From Mycoplasmopsis gallinacea (lineage in GTDB: Bacteria; Bacillota_I; Bacilli_A; Mycoplasmatales; Metamycoplasmataceae): 64,000 nt of DNA. A program made the position numbers and the translations under genes. Below the pieces are notes generated by a model that was not told the origin of the DNA, ran no database searches, and saw only the letters and a list, made by a program, of their open reading frames with translations. Within the stretch, counting starts at the first letter, position 1. Each line of letters begins with the position of its first letter. Below, one piece after another: positions 54,067 through 64,000 of the stretch. Location of the stretch: positions 434,001 to 498,000 of the forward strand of contig NZ_CP047225.1 in the NCBI RefSeq assembly GCF_012220205.1. The letters run 5' to 3'.

Positions 54067-56805
54067 ATGTTAGATTCGAATTTGCTTGAAACTGACTTAA
54101 AAAAAGGTTTATCAGTAATAGAAGCAAAAAAAAGATTAGAAAATCTTGGTCCCAACACAATTAGAAGTGAAGAGAAAAAAAGCGTTTTCAAGATCTTCTT
54201 AAATCAATTTAAAGATTTTATGATTATCTTGCTTTTAATTGCTGCTGCTATTTCATTTTCAGTTGCAATTTATGAAGCTGTTAAAAATGCTAATACTGGA
54301 TATAAACACAACACTGAAGTAATCGTTGGGTTTATTGAACCAATTATTATCTTAATTGTTATCGCACTTAATAGTATGCTGGGTACTTATCAGGAAATTA
54401 AAAGTGATCAAGCTGTTAAGGCTTTAGAAAAAAATAACGAATTAAATGCTAAAGTAATTCGTGATGGAAAACTTATGCTAATTCCAGCTACCGAATTAGT
54501 TGTAGGGGATTTAATAGTAGCAGAAGCTGGGGATGCCATTAGTGCTGATGGAATTTTAGTAGAGGCTTCTCATTTAATGGTTGTAGAATCAGCTTTAACA
54601 GGTGAATCTACAAGTGTAAGCAAGAGAGTAGGTGAATGTGATGAAAATAAACCTCTTGCGGAACAATTTAACCGTGTTTTTTCAGGTACAAACGTTGTAA
54701 ATGGAAGATTGGTAGCCCTTGTTACAAAAACAGGAAAAGATACAGAAATTGGAAAAATTAATAAATTACTTTCAGAACAAAAAGTAAACTTAACTCCACT
54801 TCAAATTAAATTAAACAAATTAAGCAGAATCTTAGGAATTGCTGGAGTTGTATTATTAGTAATTACAGTGATTTTACAAGTGGTAATTACTAATGCACCT
54901 TCAGGAACATGAAATAACGCAACAAGTTATTCTGACGCATTAACAATTGGAATTTCGCTTGCTGTTGCAGCTATTCCGGAAGGTCTTATCACTTTCACTA
55001 CTGTTTTATTAGCAATTGGTGTTTCCAAACTTACTAAAGAGCACGCGATTATTAAATCATTTGCTTCAGTAGAAACACTTGGTTCTGTAAGTATTATTTG
55101 TAGTGATAAAACCGGTACTTTAACCGAGAACAAAATGACAGTTGTTGATTTATATGATGCAAGCGCCAAGGGAGAAAAAGGGGAAAAATCAAGAGCCCTT
55201 GCAGCTTTAGTAGCTTGCTGTGATGCTTCAGTAACTGTTGAAAATAATGAATATGTTGAAGTTGGTGATCCAACCGAAACAGGAATTTTAAGATATGGAA
55301 TTGAAAATAATAATTCAGCTCAAAGATTCTGAAGTGGATATGATAAATTATCTTCAATCCCATTTGATAGCGACAGAAAATTAATGTCTGTGCTTGCTCA
55401 AAATAAAAAAGATCCAAAAATTAAAGTAATGTTTACTAAAGGTGCTCCAGATGTGCTTTTAAGTAAATGTAAAAATGTTTCTGAAGAAGATTACAATCTT
55501 CTTGAAGAATGATCTGCAAAAGCTTATAGAGTTATTGCGGTTGCTTACAAAAACATTAAAGATGAAGAAAAAAATGAATTAGTGCACGAAGATGAAAATG
55601 ATTTAACATTTTTAGGTCTTGTAGCTATGATTGACCCTCCAAGAAGCAGTGTTAAATCAAGTATTGAAGAAAGTATTAATGCAGGTATTAAACCAGTTAT
55701 GATCACAGGTGATCACGTTGCTACCGCTGTAGCAATTGCAAAAAGTCTTAATATCTTTAAGGAAGGCGATTTAGCAATTACTGGTGAAGAGCTTCAAAAT
55801 ATGTCAGATGAAGAACTTAAAGCTAAAGTTAGCTTAATTAGCGTTTATGCTAGAGTTAACCCAAGCGATAAGCTTAGAATTGTTAAAGCTTGACAATCAC
55901 ACAATCAAGTTGTTGCTATGACCGGTGATGGAGTTAATGATGCTCCAGCCCTTAAAGCTAGTGATATTGGTTGTGCAATGGGAATTACAGGAACTGACGT
56001 TTCTAAGCAAGCTGCTGATGTCATTTTAACTGATGATAACTTTAACACCATTGTTAAATCAGTTAGAACCGGTAGAGAAACTTTCGATAAAATCAAAACA
56101 GTGATTATGAACCTTCTTGTTTCTTCGCTTACTGAAATTATTGTAATGATGATCGGTCTTTTTGCCTTTAGATTTATTTTTAAAGGATCTATTGAAAATG
56201 TTGCAAAAGGTGAAGAAATCCAATTCTGAGTTCTTTCAGCTTCACAACTTCTTTGAATTAATTTATTAACTCATGGACTACCAGCAATTGCCCTTGGGAT
56301 GGTTAACTCTGGTATTGACGTTATGAAACGTAAACCATTTAACAAAAATGATTCAATTTTTGCTCACGGAATGGGAAAAAGATTAGTTATTCACAGTGCA
56401 ATTATTGGTGGAGCTTCAATTTTATCTTACCTTTTTGTAGGACTTATTGCCCAAGAACAAGGTGTGCATGGAATTGATTTTGTTAGAGTAACTTCAAGTG
56501 CATGTTTTATTACTCTTGGAATCGGAGCTAGCTTAAATGCTCTTAACTTAATGAGTGATCAAAACATTTATAAATGTTCATTTAAGAGATATAAATTAGT
56601 TTACCTTGCATCACTTTTCTCATTTGTATGTGTTATTTTAGCCGCATTTGTGCCTGGAATTAGTACGGTATTTAAAATGGCTGATCCAAGCATTTTCAGC
56701 AATTACAATCCAGGATATGCAGTCTTACCAATTCTTCTTGGTTTTGTCTTAATTGCTTATGAAGAAATTTTAAAAGCTGTAAGACACTACAAAAAAAGTA
56801 AATAA
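54067..56805 (+). CDS. Cation-transporting P-type ATPase (P2, calcium type)
   Basis: 912 residues. Phosphorylation motif CSDKTGTLT with Asp at residue 347. Dephosphorylation motif TGES (ALTGEST). Helix-4 ion-binding motif AAIPEGL marks the P2A/P2 calcium-pump group. The hinge is [13 protein letters not shown]. About ten membrane helices. TGA codons (e.g. 54910, 55330, 55892) are Trp. Calcium export is the likely role, though mycoplasma homologues may also move other cations. GGAGG lies 4 bases before the ATG. A terminator follows. Confidence 0.92.
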
Positions 56806-56822
56806 ATCTTAGAAAATATGCC

Positions 56823-56852
56823 CAAACCTTACATTTTGTAAGGTTTGTTTTT
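56823..56852 (+). terminator. Terminator of the P-type ATPase gene
   Basis: CAAACCTTAC/GTAAGGTTTG 10-bp stem, loop ATTTT, T-run. Confidence 0.8.
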
Positions 56853-56899
56853 TAAAACTTAATATAATATAACTAATTATTAAATTAGGATGGTACATA

Positions 56900-58846
56900 A
56901 TGAAAAATTTAGAAAATAAATTAATAGCATCAATGCGTTCAATCGCTTTAGATTCAATTAATAAAGCAGGTGGTGGACACATCGGAATGGCTATTGGTGC
57001 TGCAAGCATTACTTACTCAATTTGAGCTAAAATGCTTAAAATCAATGAACAAGATCCAAAATGAATTAACCGTGATCGTTTTGTACTTTCAGCAGGTCAT
57101 GGATCAATGAGTATTTATTCAATTATGCATTTTCTAGGACTTCTTTCTAAAGAAGATATGATGCAACATAAAAAATTGCATTCTAAAACCCCTTCTCACC
57201 CAGAAATTGATACAAATGATTATATTGATGCTACAACAGGTCCACTTGGTCAAGGAATTGCAATGGCTGTTGGAATGGCGCTTAGTCAAAAATACTTACA
57301 AAATAGATACAACAAACCTGGTTATGATGTTTTTAACCACGATGTTTATGTACTTCATGGAGATGGATGCCTTCAAGAAGGAGTTGCATTAGAAGCAATT
57401 CAACTTGCAGGTACTCTTGGACTTGATAAACTTATTTTAATTCACGATTATAATGGTATTCAAATTGATTCAAAAAGTTCTGAAGTTAATAATATTGACT
57501 TTGTAAAGTACTTCCAGTCTCAAAACTTCGATACGTTTGTAGTTGAAAATGATGATCCAAAACTTATTGAAAAAGCTTTAGAAGCAGCTAAAAAATCAAG
57601 CAAACCTTCATATGTTCAAATTAATACAACCATTGCGCGTTATACACCTTTTGCAGGTACTAGTAAAGGGCACAACGGAACTTTAGATGCTGAAAATACA
57701 CTTAAATTTAAGCAAATTCAAGGTCTTACAAACACAGTTCCTTTTGATTATGATTTAGAAGTTTATGAATATGCTCAAAGCTTTTGAGAAGATAAAAATG
57801 CTTATTATGAATCTTGAAGCAATATGTTTGCAGCTTATTCAAAACAATATCCAGAATTAGCTAGTGAGCTTTCAAAAGTAGTTTCTAAATCATACGAGTA
57901 TGATTTATCTACCATTGAATTTAAAGAAAGTAATGTAGCTACTAGAAATTACATTTCACCAATTGTTAATTTCTTAGAAAAAAATTACCCAAGTGTTATT
58001 GGTGGTTCAGCTGATCTTTTTGCAGCTACTAAAGTAGGTTTTGGTTCAAACATTGCTGATGGTGGAAAAACCATTAGATACGGAATTAGAGAATTTGCTA
58101 TGGCCGCAATTAACAACGGAATTTATTTAGATTCAGGGATTAAAACTATTGATAGCACCTTTTTAGCTTTTGCAGATTATATGAAACCTGCCATTCGTCT
58201 TGGAGCTCTAATGGAAATTCCTGCAATCCACGTTTATACACATGATAGCTACCAAGTTGGTGGCGATGGGCCAACACACCAACCTTTTGACCAAATTCCA
58301 ATGCTTAGAGCAATGAGTAATGTTAAAGTTGTGCGTCCTTGTGATGAAAGTGAAATGCTAGGAGCATTTCAATATGCTTTAAATAGTCAAAAAGATCAAG
58401 TAGCTATTATTGGGTGTAGACAAAATATTCCTTCATTTAACAAATTAACAAGTGGTAAATTTGCACCTGCGTATGTAATTTATCCACAACCTAAAGGGTA
58501 TGATTTATCAATTCTTGCTTCAGGAAGTGAAGTGAATTTAGCTATCAAAGTAGCTGAGAAATTAGAAAAAGAAAGCTCAATTAAAGCTCAAGTTATTTCA
58601 GTGCCAATTCTTCAAGATTTAGTAGCAAATGAGAATTTAATTGCTGCTTTAGGGCTTAATGAAAAACCAATGTATGCAATTGAAGCAACTAGTGATTCAA
58701 TGTGATTTAGACTTGGAAAATATAACAAAATTGATGCTCATTTAGCTAGTGGATATGGATATAGTGAAGATGGTGAAAAAGTCTACCAAATCAAGGGATT
58801 TGAAGTAGATTCATTAGTAAGCAAAATCAAAGAGTTTTTAAATTAA
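56900..58846 (+). CDS. tkt: Transketolase
   Basis: 648 residues, TPP enzyme of the non-oxidative pentose phosphate pathway. N-terminal GGGHIGMAIG and SAGHGSMSIY. The TPP motif is HGDGCLQEG (about residues 153-161). Catalytic region YGIREFAMAAINNGI, and THDSYQVGGDGPTHQPFDQI before the C-terminal domain. TGA-encoded Trp occur at several places (IWAKM, KWINRD, SFWEDK, MWFRLG). Such a gene supplies pentoses for nucleotides. AGGATGG upstream. Confidence 0.96.
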
Positions 58847-58946
58847 TTTCACTTAATAATTTGATTTTCAAATAAAAAGCACTTTAATAAAAATTAAAGT
58901 GATAAAATAAAAATACAGTTATTTTAGCGCTCAAAAAGGAGAAAAA

Positions 58947-60464
58947 ATGAAAAAAACAATTTTAATTGTTATTGATGGTCTTGGGCTTAGAAAAGAAGTT
59001 CAAGGAAATGGTTTTGCTCAAGCGAACACACCAACATTTGACAAATTATTTAAAGAATATCCAAACAGCATTATCCAAGCTTCTGGTGAATTTGTAGGTC
59101 TTCCAGCAGGACAAATGGGAAATTCAGAAGTTGGACATTTAAACATCGGTGCAGGAACAGTAGTTTATACAGGTCTTTCACTTATCTCAAAAGCACTTAG
59201 AGATGGAAGTTTTTACAAAAATGATGCATTTTTAAATGCATTTGAAGATGTAAAGAAAAACGGTTCAACATTACACTTAATGGGACTTTTATCACCAGGT
59301 GGTGTGCACTCACTTGAAAATCACTTATTTGAAATTTTAAAAGCAGCACATGATTATGGAGTTAAAAATGTTTCAGTGCATGCTTTCGGAGATGGAAGAG
59401 ACGTTGCTCCTCAATCAATTAAACAATCATTTGAAAAATTAGAACAAATTACAAAAGAATATGGATACAACATTGCTTCTATTTCAGGTAGATTTTATGC
59501 AATGGATCGTGATAAAATGTTTGACCGTGTTGAAAAAGCTTATGATGCAACACTTGGTTTAACAGATGTAACTTTTAGTGACTCACTTTCATATGTAGAT
59601 AGTCAATATGCTCAAGGAATTACAGATGAATTCTTCGTTCCAGCTAAAAATGCTAACTTATCACAACAGGCATTTGTTAAAGATGGAGATAGCATTATTT
59701 TCTTCAACTTTAGACCAGACCGTGCAAGACAACTTACACACTTATTTATTGGTTCACCACTTTATGAAGAAAAACCAGCTCATCCAGTAAAAATTAATCA
59801 ATTTGTTTCAATGATGAAATATGAAGGGATTGAAACAATTATTGCTTTTGATGAAATGGAAATTTCAATGCCAATTGGTAGAGTTTTAGAACTTGCAGGT
59901 AAAAGCCAACTTAGAGTTGCTGAAACTCAAAAATATGCACACGTAACATACTTTATGGATGGTGGAAATGACATTGAATTTAAAAATTCAAAAAGAATTA
60001 TGGTTGATTCATTAAAAGTTGAATCATACGCAGATGCTCCACATATGTCAGCTGAAGGAATTACAGATGAGCTTTTTAAAAATGCTTTAAATTATGATGT
60101 TACAATTATGAACTTTGCTAACCCAGATATGGTTGGACACACAGGTAATTTAAAATCAACAATTGAAGCAGTAAGCTTCTTAGATACACAAATTAAAAGA
60201 ATTATCGATTTTGCAGAAGCAAATGATGTAACTGTATTTATTACAGCTGACCATGGAAATGCTGAAATTACAGAAGATGCAAACGGAAAACCTGCAACTA
60301 AACATACATCAAGTCCAGTAATGCTTATTTGTTCAGATAAAAACGTTAAATTAAAAGATGGTAAATTAGCTAACATTGCTCCAACAGTTCTTGATTACAT
60401 TGGCGTTGCAAAGCCAGCTGAAATGGATGAAGAATCTCTTTTAGTTAAATGCGATTGCAACTAA
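58947..60464 (+). CDS. gpmI: 2,3-bisphosphoglycerate-independent phosphoglycerate mutase
   Basis: 505 residues, alkaline-phosphatase superfamily, glycolytic 3-PG to 2-PG step. VIDGLG at the start holds the first metal-binding Asp, and the phosphorylated Ser is in GNSEVGHLNIGAG (about residue 62). HAFGDGRDVAPQ, FFNFRPDRARQL and FITADHGNAE complete the metal site. No Trp codon, so the frame is uninterrupted. AAAGGAG is upstream and a very strong terminator follows. Confidence 0.97.
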   Translation: MKKTILIVIDGLGLRKEVQGNGFAQANTPTFDKLFKEYPNSIIQASGEFVGLPAGQMGNSEVGHLNIGAGTVVYTGLSLISKALRDGSFYKNDAFLNAFEDVKKNGSTLHLMGLLSPGGVHSLENHLFEILKAAHDYGVKNVSVHAFGDGRDVAPQSIKQSFEKLEQITKEYGYNIASISGRFYAMDRDKMFDRVEKAYDATLGLTDVTFSDSLSYVDSQYAQGITDEFFVPAKNANLSQQAFVKDGDSIIFFNFRPDRARQLTHLFIGSPLYEEKPAHPVKINQFVSMMKYEGIETIIAFDEMEISMPIGRVLELAGKSQLRVAETQKYAHVTYFMDGGNDIEFKNSKRIMVDSLKVESYADAPHMSAEGITDELFKNALNYDVTIMNFANPDMVGHTGNLKSTIEAVSFLDTQIKRIIDFAEANDVTVFITADHGNAEITEDANGKPATKHTSSPVMLICSDKNVKLKDGKLANIAPTVLDYIGVAKPAEMDEESLLVKCDCN

Positions 60465-60506
60465 TTAATTTTAAAATATTGCATTTATAATTTGCAATTA
60501 TCTACG

Positions 60507-60550
60507 CACACTAAAAATAACGGATATTCGTTATTTTTAGTGTGTTTTTT
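60507..60550 (+). terminator. Terminator of gpmI
   Basis: Perfect 16-bp stem (60507-60522 with 60529-60544), 6-nt loop GATATT, T6 run. It is the longest simple terminator stem seen here. Confidence 0.9.
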
Positions 60551-60652
60551 CATTTTTTTTAAGTTCATTATAGATAGTGAAACGCAAATTTATTTACAAA
60601 GTTGCAAAGCAAGTTTTTAACTTTAGCATAAATTTAGTAAAATTATACTTAT

Positions 60653-61825
60653 ATGCATAAGTATTTTGTTATTACAAAACTAATCCCTAACGGAGAAATG
60701 GTTTATGTTGTTCAAGAGAACTTAGAAAATGGGGAAATTCAAGAAATTGAAATTGAAAAAAGGGAAGTTTTAGAAAAAATCAATTCACATGCAATTGAAA
60801 TTATTAAGAGAATGGATTTTTGTCCTATTATCTTAAGAGATAAAGAAGCTATTTTAAAGCTTATTTTCTCTAAAGTAAAATATACAAATTTTGAAATTGA
60901 AGTAGTTAATCCAAATCTTGAGTTAATGAATCGTTTTTTAAACATTATTAACATTTTCCCTGAAGAACATGCTAAAGATTTATCAAGTTTAACCACTTCA
61001 TTAATGGCTGAATATGTGTATAAAAAAGTTAATAGTAATGCTTTAGATTACATTGGTTTTAAATACGAAAATTTTCAAAAGCTTATTCCGATTCTTAAAG
61101 AAAACAAACATAAAATACTTTATAAATTCAATGACTATGTCTTTTCAAGGCTTGGTAATCTTTGCGATAACCAAAAAATTTATTTAGATTTTGCTGAAGG
61201 TTATGTTGATTCAGAAGTTTTAAATTCTAAGAAAAGATTTACCTATGTTGTACCAATTTTTTATGTGCATAAAAACTTTCCACTTTGAGTTGATTTTCTT
61301 ACAGGACTTGATTATAAATACCAAGCAGTTATTCCTTCAATTGAAAAATTCTTAGACAATTACCCTCAATATCGTCGTTTTTCAATTCCGAAAAACTTAT
61401 GAATAAATCGAACCCAGGAACAACTTAAAGAGCAAAATGTAAGGTTAGAATCACATTTTATTTTTGATCCATTTAGTGAAGATTTTAGATATACCAAAGT
61501 AATTATTAATGAACTTTTAACTAAAAAAGTACCAATTGAAGAATTAGATCTACTTATGGTTTTAATTTATATTAACTTTATAATTACTAAATTAGTTTAT
61601 AATGCTTTTGATGTAATTTCAGATATGCAAGATTTTGAAATTAAAAACTTTGAAAAAGATGTTCCTAAGATTGTAGCTGCATTCCATTATGAATACAAAA
61701 AAATTGATGGAACTTTAATTGAAAATCAAGTTATCAAAAACAACAAAATTAAAACCGATTTATTTCCAGAGAAGTTATTTGAAACTGTGATGGATTTAAT
61801 TATCAAAAATCAAATTCGCAAATAA
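60653..61825 (+). CDS. Hypothetical protein, 390 residues
   Basis: Not recognised. It is soluble, rich in Lys, Glu, Ile and Asn, with no clear membrane segment except one moderately hydrophobic stretch (LMVLIYINFIITKLVYNAF, near residue 303). No metal, nucleotide or DNA-binding motif is seen. TGA codons at 61289 and 61401 (approximately) are Trp. It ends 9 nt before the permease-like gene that follows, so the two are probably cotranscribed and may act together. The ATG at 60653 has a TATACTTATATG context without Shine-Dalgarno. Confidence 0.7.
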
Positions 61826-61834
61826 GGAGCAATA

Positions 61835-63616
61835 ATGTTATCTTTTTTAAAATTGCAACTCAAGATTTATTTTAGGCAATTTTCCACTTATATTGTTCCC
61901 TTAGTTTTGGCTTTGATTATCTTTTTCTACCGACTTGTGTTTTATTGATCGGGTAAAACTCCAGAAGATAGCAAAGTGTTACTCAGCTTAATTTCAATTT
62001 CTTTTTATTATGGACTTTTAGTGTTTTTAGCAGTATTTATTAGTGTTGCTTTTAGTGGCACTACTTTCTTTTATAAGTATAAAACTGAGGGAATTGGTAC
62101 TATTTTATATTCAAAACCCATTAGTAAGCATCAAATTTTTTGAACTAATTGATTATGTATTTTAATTGGATCACTTTTTTGTTTAGTTTTCATTAATATA
62201 GCTAATTTATTAAGTTTATTTGCAGTAAACCTTTATACAATTAAAGAAGTATTTTCAATTTTTGCTTCAGTTTTATTAGCTAGCTTTTTATTCTCGCTTT
62301 TAGCTATTGGATTTGCAAGCTTTGTGCATAATTTTGTGCAGCTAAAAACTTTCCAAATTATTGTTGGAATTGTACCTTTTATTCTTATTTTCATTTTCTC
62401 GGCAATGAAACTTAACGTGGTTAAATCTGAAATTAACTTCATTCCAAAACTTAAAAATAAAGCTACCATTGTCCTTAGAGATAACTCTGCAAATAAAAAA
62501 GATTACTTTAAAGATATTCAAAATAACTTTAGTTCCAACAATGAAGTTTTAGCTTTTGATAAAAACTCAGAAGATCTTTTTGGTAATTATAATTACCAAA
62601 ATGGTAATTTTAAACTAGAAGATATTAAAGCTAAAGATATTTCACTACTTGATGATTTTTTAAATAACTATAATGATGATTCTAATTTATATAATAAATT
62701 AGAATACCTTAACTTTGGTGAATACTTTTACCAAATTATTTCTAGTTTCAACCCTGAAATTTTTCCTCCTGAAACTAAATGAGAATATAGCAAAGATGTT
62801 AGCTTAGAAAAAGTTGCTAATTCTAATAGCGACTTGCCAACTATCATTATGCCTTTTTATGATTCAAAAAATAATAAGATCACCGAAATCGTTTTTAATT
62901 GAGATGTAAGTTTAGTTAGATCTTTTATGAATTTAAATAGTGAGCCAGTGTCAACTGCAACATATTATTCAAATTTACTGAATTTTGACTTTTTCAATAA
63001 TTTTAATTACTTAAATTTATTTAATAACGAAATGTTTAATTTAGTGACTTCTTGACATAAAAAAGTTAATTTAAATGAAAATGAAACACTAGTTTCTTCT
63101 GAAGTTTCTAATCTAGAAAATAAGCATTTTGTGAATGTAGAAAATATACCTAATTTTGCTAACTTACTTTTAAGTGATGAAACAATATCAAAAAGAATTG
63201 AGCAAGTAGTGTCGTTAATCAAACAAGATAAGTCAAAAAATCCATTTAAAGATTACTATGGCAATTTTTCGAGTTCTAATTCTAGCTTAGTTTCGCATGA
63301 TTTTTATGTTGATTTATTTAGAAAAATCTTAAAAAATACTTTAGTTACTCTTGCGGTTTCATTAGAAATGAAAAATGAAAACTTAGTTTTTGATTTAGAA
63401 AAAACTAACCAAATGATTCTTGACAGCGACAATCTTCATTTTGTAGAATTTTATAAACTTAATTCATTAAAACCATTTGTAATTAAAGATAACCTCATTT
63501 CATTTAAAAGAGTTGCAAGAAACAATATTTACATCGCTTTTGTAGTGCCTTTTTCAATTTTTACTCTCTTTACTTTGGTTGGATGAATTAGCTTTGTTAA
63601 AAAAGAATATAACTAA
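61835..63616 (+). CDS. ABC-2-type permease-like membrane protein
   Basis: 593 residues. It starts MLSFLKLQLKIYFRQFSTYI and has five to six N-terminal helices (about 18-205) resembling the ABC-2 fold: an amphipathic entry helix and an SGTTFFYKYKTEGIGTILYS loop of the kind seen between TM2 and TM3. About 350 polar residues follow, probably extracellular, then one last helix near the C-terminus (IYIAFVVPFSIFTLFTLVGW). No ATPase gene is adjacent within the window. AAGGAGC lies before the ATG. Export of lipid, polysaccharide or peptide is possible. The assignment rests on topology, not on a firm motif. Confidence 0.6.
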
Positions 63617-63622
63617 AAAATG

Positions 63623-63647
63623 ATCGCAAGTCTAGCTTGCGATTTTT
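63623..63647 (+). terminator. Terminator of the permease-like unit
   Basis: ATCGCAAG/CTTGCGAT, TCTAG loop, TTTT tail. Confidence 0.85.
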
Positions 63648-63793
63648 AATCTATTAAAATATTTTGTTTCTTTTGTTATTTTTGTATATATTTTTCATTT
63701 TTTCTATGAAAAATTCCATTTTTTTAACAATATTTACAAATTACAATAAATAATTATTTTTTCATATGTATAATTTAAAAGAGATGTATTTTA

Positions 63794-63814
63794 ATTCTAA
63801 TTATAAATTAGAAT
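63794..63814 (+). promoter_or_regulatory. Inverted repeat in the lipoprotein 5' leader
   Basis: ATTCTAATT-ATA-AATTAGAAT, perfect 9-bp arms. It lies about 20 nt after a TATAAT box (63771-63776) and 24 nt before the start codon, so it is within the expected 5' untranslated region. It may be an operator or a stabilising hairpin. The rest of 63648-63793 is AT-rich and empty. Confidence 0.45.
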
Positions 63815-63837
63815 ACACTTATTTATAAGGAGAAATT

Positions 63838-64000
63838 ATGAGAGTTAAAAATAAAATTTTATTATCTTTAGGTACAGCAGCCTTATCTGCGATTCCATTT
63901 ATCTCTACTTCATGTGGTGAAGGTGCTAAGAGATACGATCAAAATGATAATAAAAGAGTTGATGTTATTGCAGGTTTTTCAGCAACAAACAGACAAGGTA
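63838..64000 (+). CDS. Lipoprotein, N-terminal part only (runs off the window)
   Basis: 54 residues are visible. Basic start MRVKNKILLSL, hydrophobic core, and lipobox ISTSC with Cys at residue 26, then a polar sequence (GEGAKRYDQNDNKRVDVIAG). It will be lipid-anchored on the outer face of the membrane. AAGGAG lies 6 bases upstream. The mature part is too short to assign; a substrate-binding lipoprotein of an ABC system is possible given the permease-like gene upstream, but not shown. Confidence 0.85.
   Translation, partial: MRVKNKILLSLGTAALSAIPFISTSCGEGAKRYDQNDNKRVDVIAGFSATNRQG

Overview
The window is a chromosomal segment of a mollicute, most likely of the hominis-group mycoplasmas (Mycoplasmopsis/Metamycoplasma type). 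TGA is read as tryptophan in most genes: nearly every long frame is cut by in-frame TGA that falls on conserved Trp positions. Base composition is very AT-rich, ribosome-binding sites are AAGGAG-like, and there are no peptidoglycan or amino-acid biosynthesis genes. Typical mycoplasma genes are present: a fused SecDF, ClpB without its N-terminal domain, a membrane nuclease, an M13 peptidase and a lipoprotein. I cannot name the species.

Layout. 0.1-7.3 kb (minus): obgE, secDF, ruvB-ruvA, rpmF and a membrane nuclease. 7.4-15.9 kb (plus): tmcAL, a heterodimeric ABC exporter, trmB (minus), rsmD, an RlmD-type methyltransferase and a Fic protein with a probable self-operator. 16-20.6 kb (minus): a 51-residue membrane protein, an M13 peptidase and clpB behind a CIRCE-like box. 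20.6-23.1 kb: an accessory island with an IS30 transposase, tandem and dispersed repeats and IS debris. 23.1-25.5 kb: tRNA-Leu, tRNA-Lys, an AEC transporter and a D-2-hydroxyacid dehydrogenase. 25.5-26.9 kb: a complete IS30/IS1630-like element inside the dehydrogenase terminator. 26.9-30.4 kb (minus): a candidate small RNA, lepA, a Bax-inhibitor-1 protein and tdk. 30.5-33.5 kb (plus): whiA, infC-rpmI-rplT behind an attenuator, and a methionine-sulfoxide reductase. 33.5-38 kb (minus): a zinc-peptidase-like protein, an RpiR regulator, and a type II restriction-modification pair whose methyltransferase is switched off by a GA repeat. 38.1-42.3 kb: secA, a 345-bp transposase-less derivative of the same IS in the secA terminator, and an alcohol dehydrogenase. 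42.3-51.1 kb: a small leader RNA, an ABC-F ATPase, rsmE, rplM-rpsI, tRNA-Ile, a membrane protein and a 1530-residue helicase-nuclease. 51.1-64 kb: a split chromate-type transporter, tRNA-His, rplK-rplA with an L1 operator, a P-type ATPase, transketolase, gpmI, an unknown protein, an ABC-2-like permease and the start of a lipoprotein.

The most informative signals are three. (1) Two related mobile elements lie precisely beside terminator hairpins that have been duplicated as target sites; one is full length with a nonsense-mutated transposase and one is a deletion derivative. (2) A (GA)14 tract puts the methyltransferase out of frame; one extra unit restores a 400-residue enzyme that overlaps the HNH nuclease gene. 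(3) There are several unassigned RNA or operator candidates: 26.9-27.0 kb, 42.34-42.40 kb, the fic promoter and the 24-bp palindrome at 7.33 kb.
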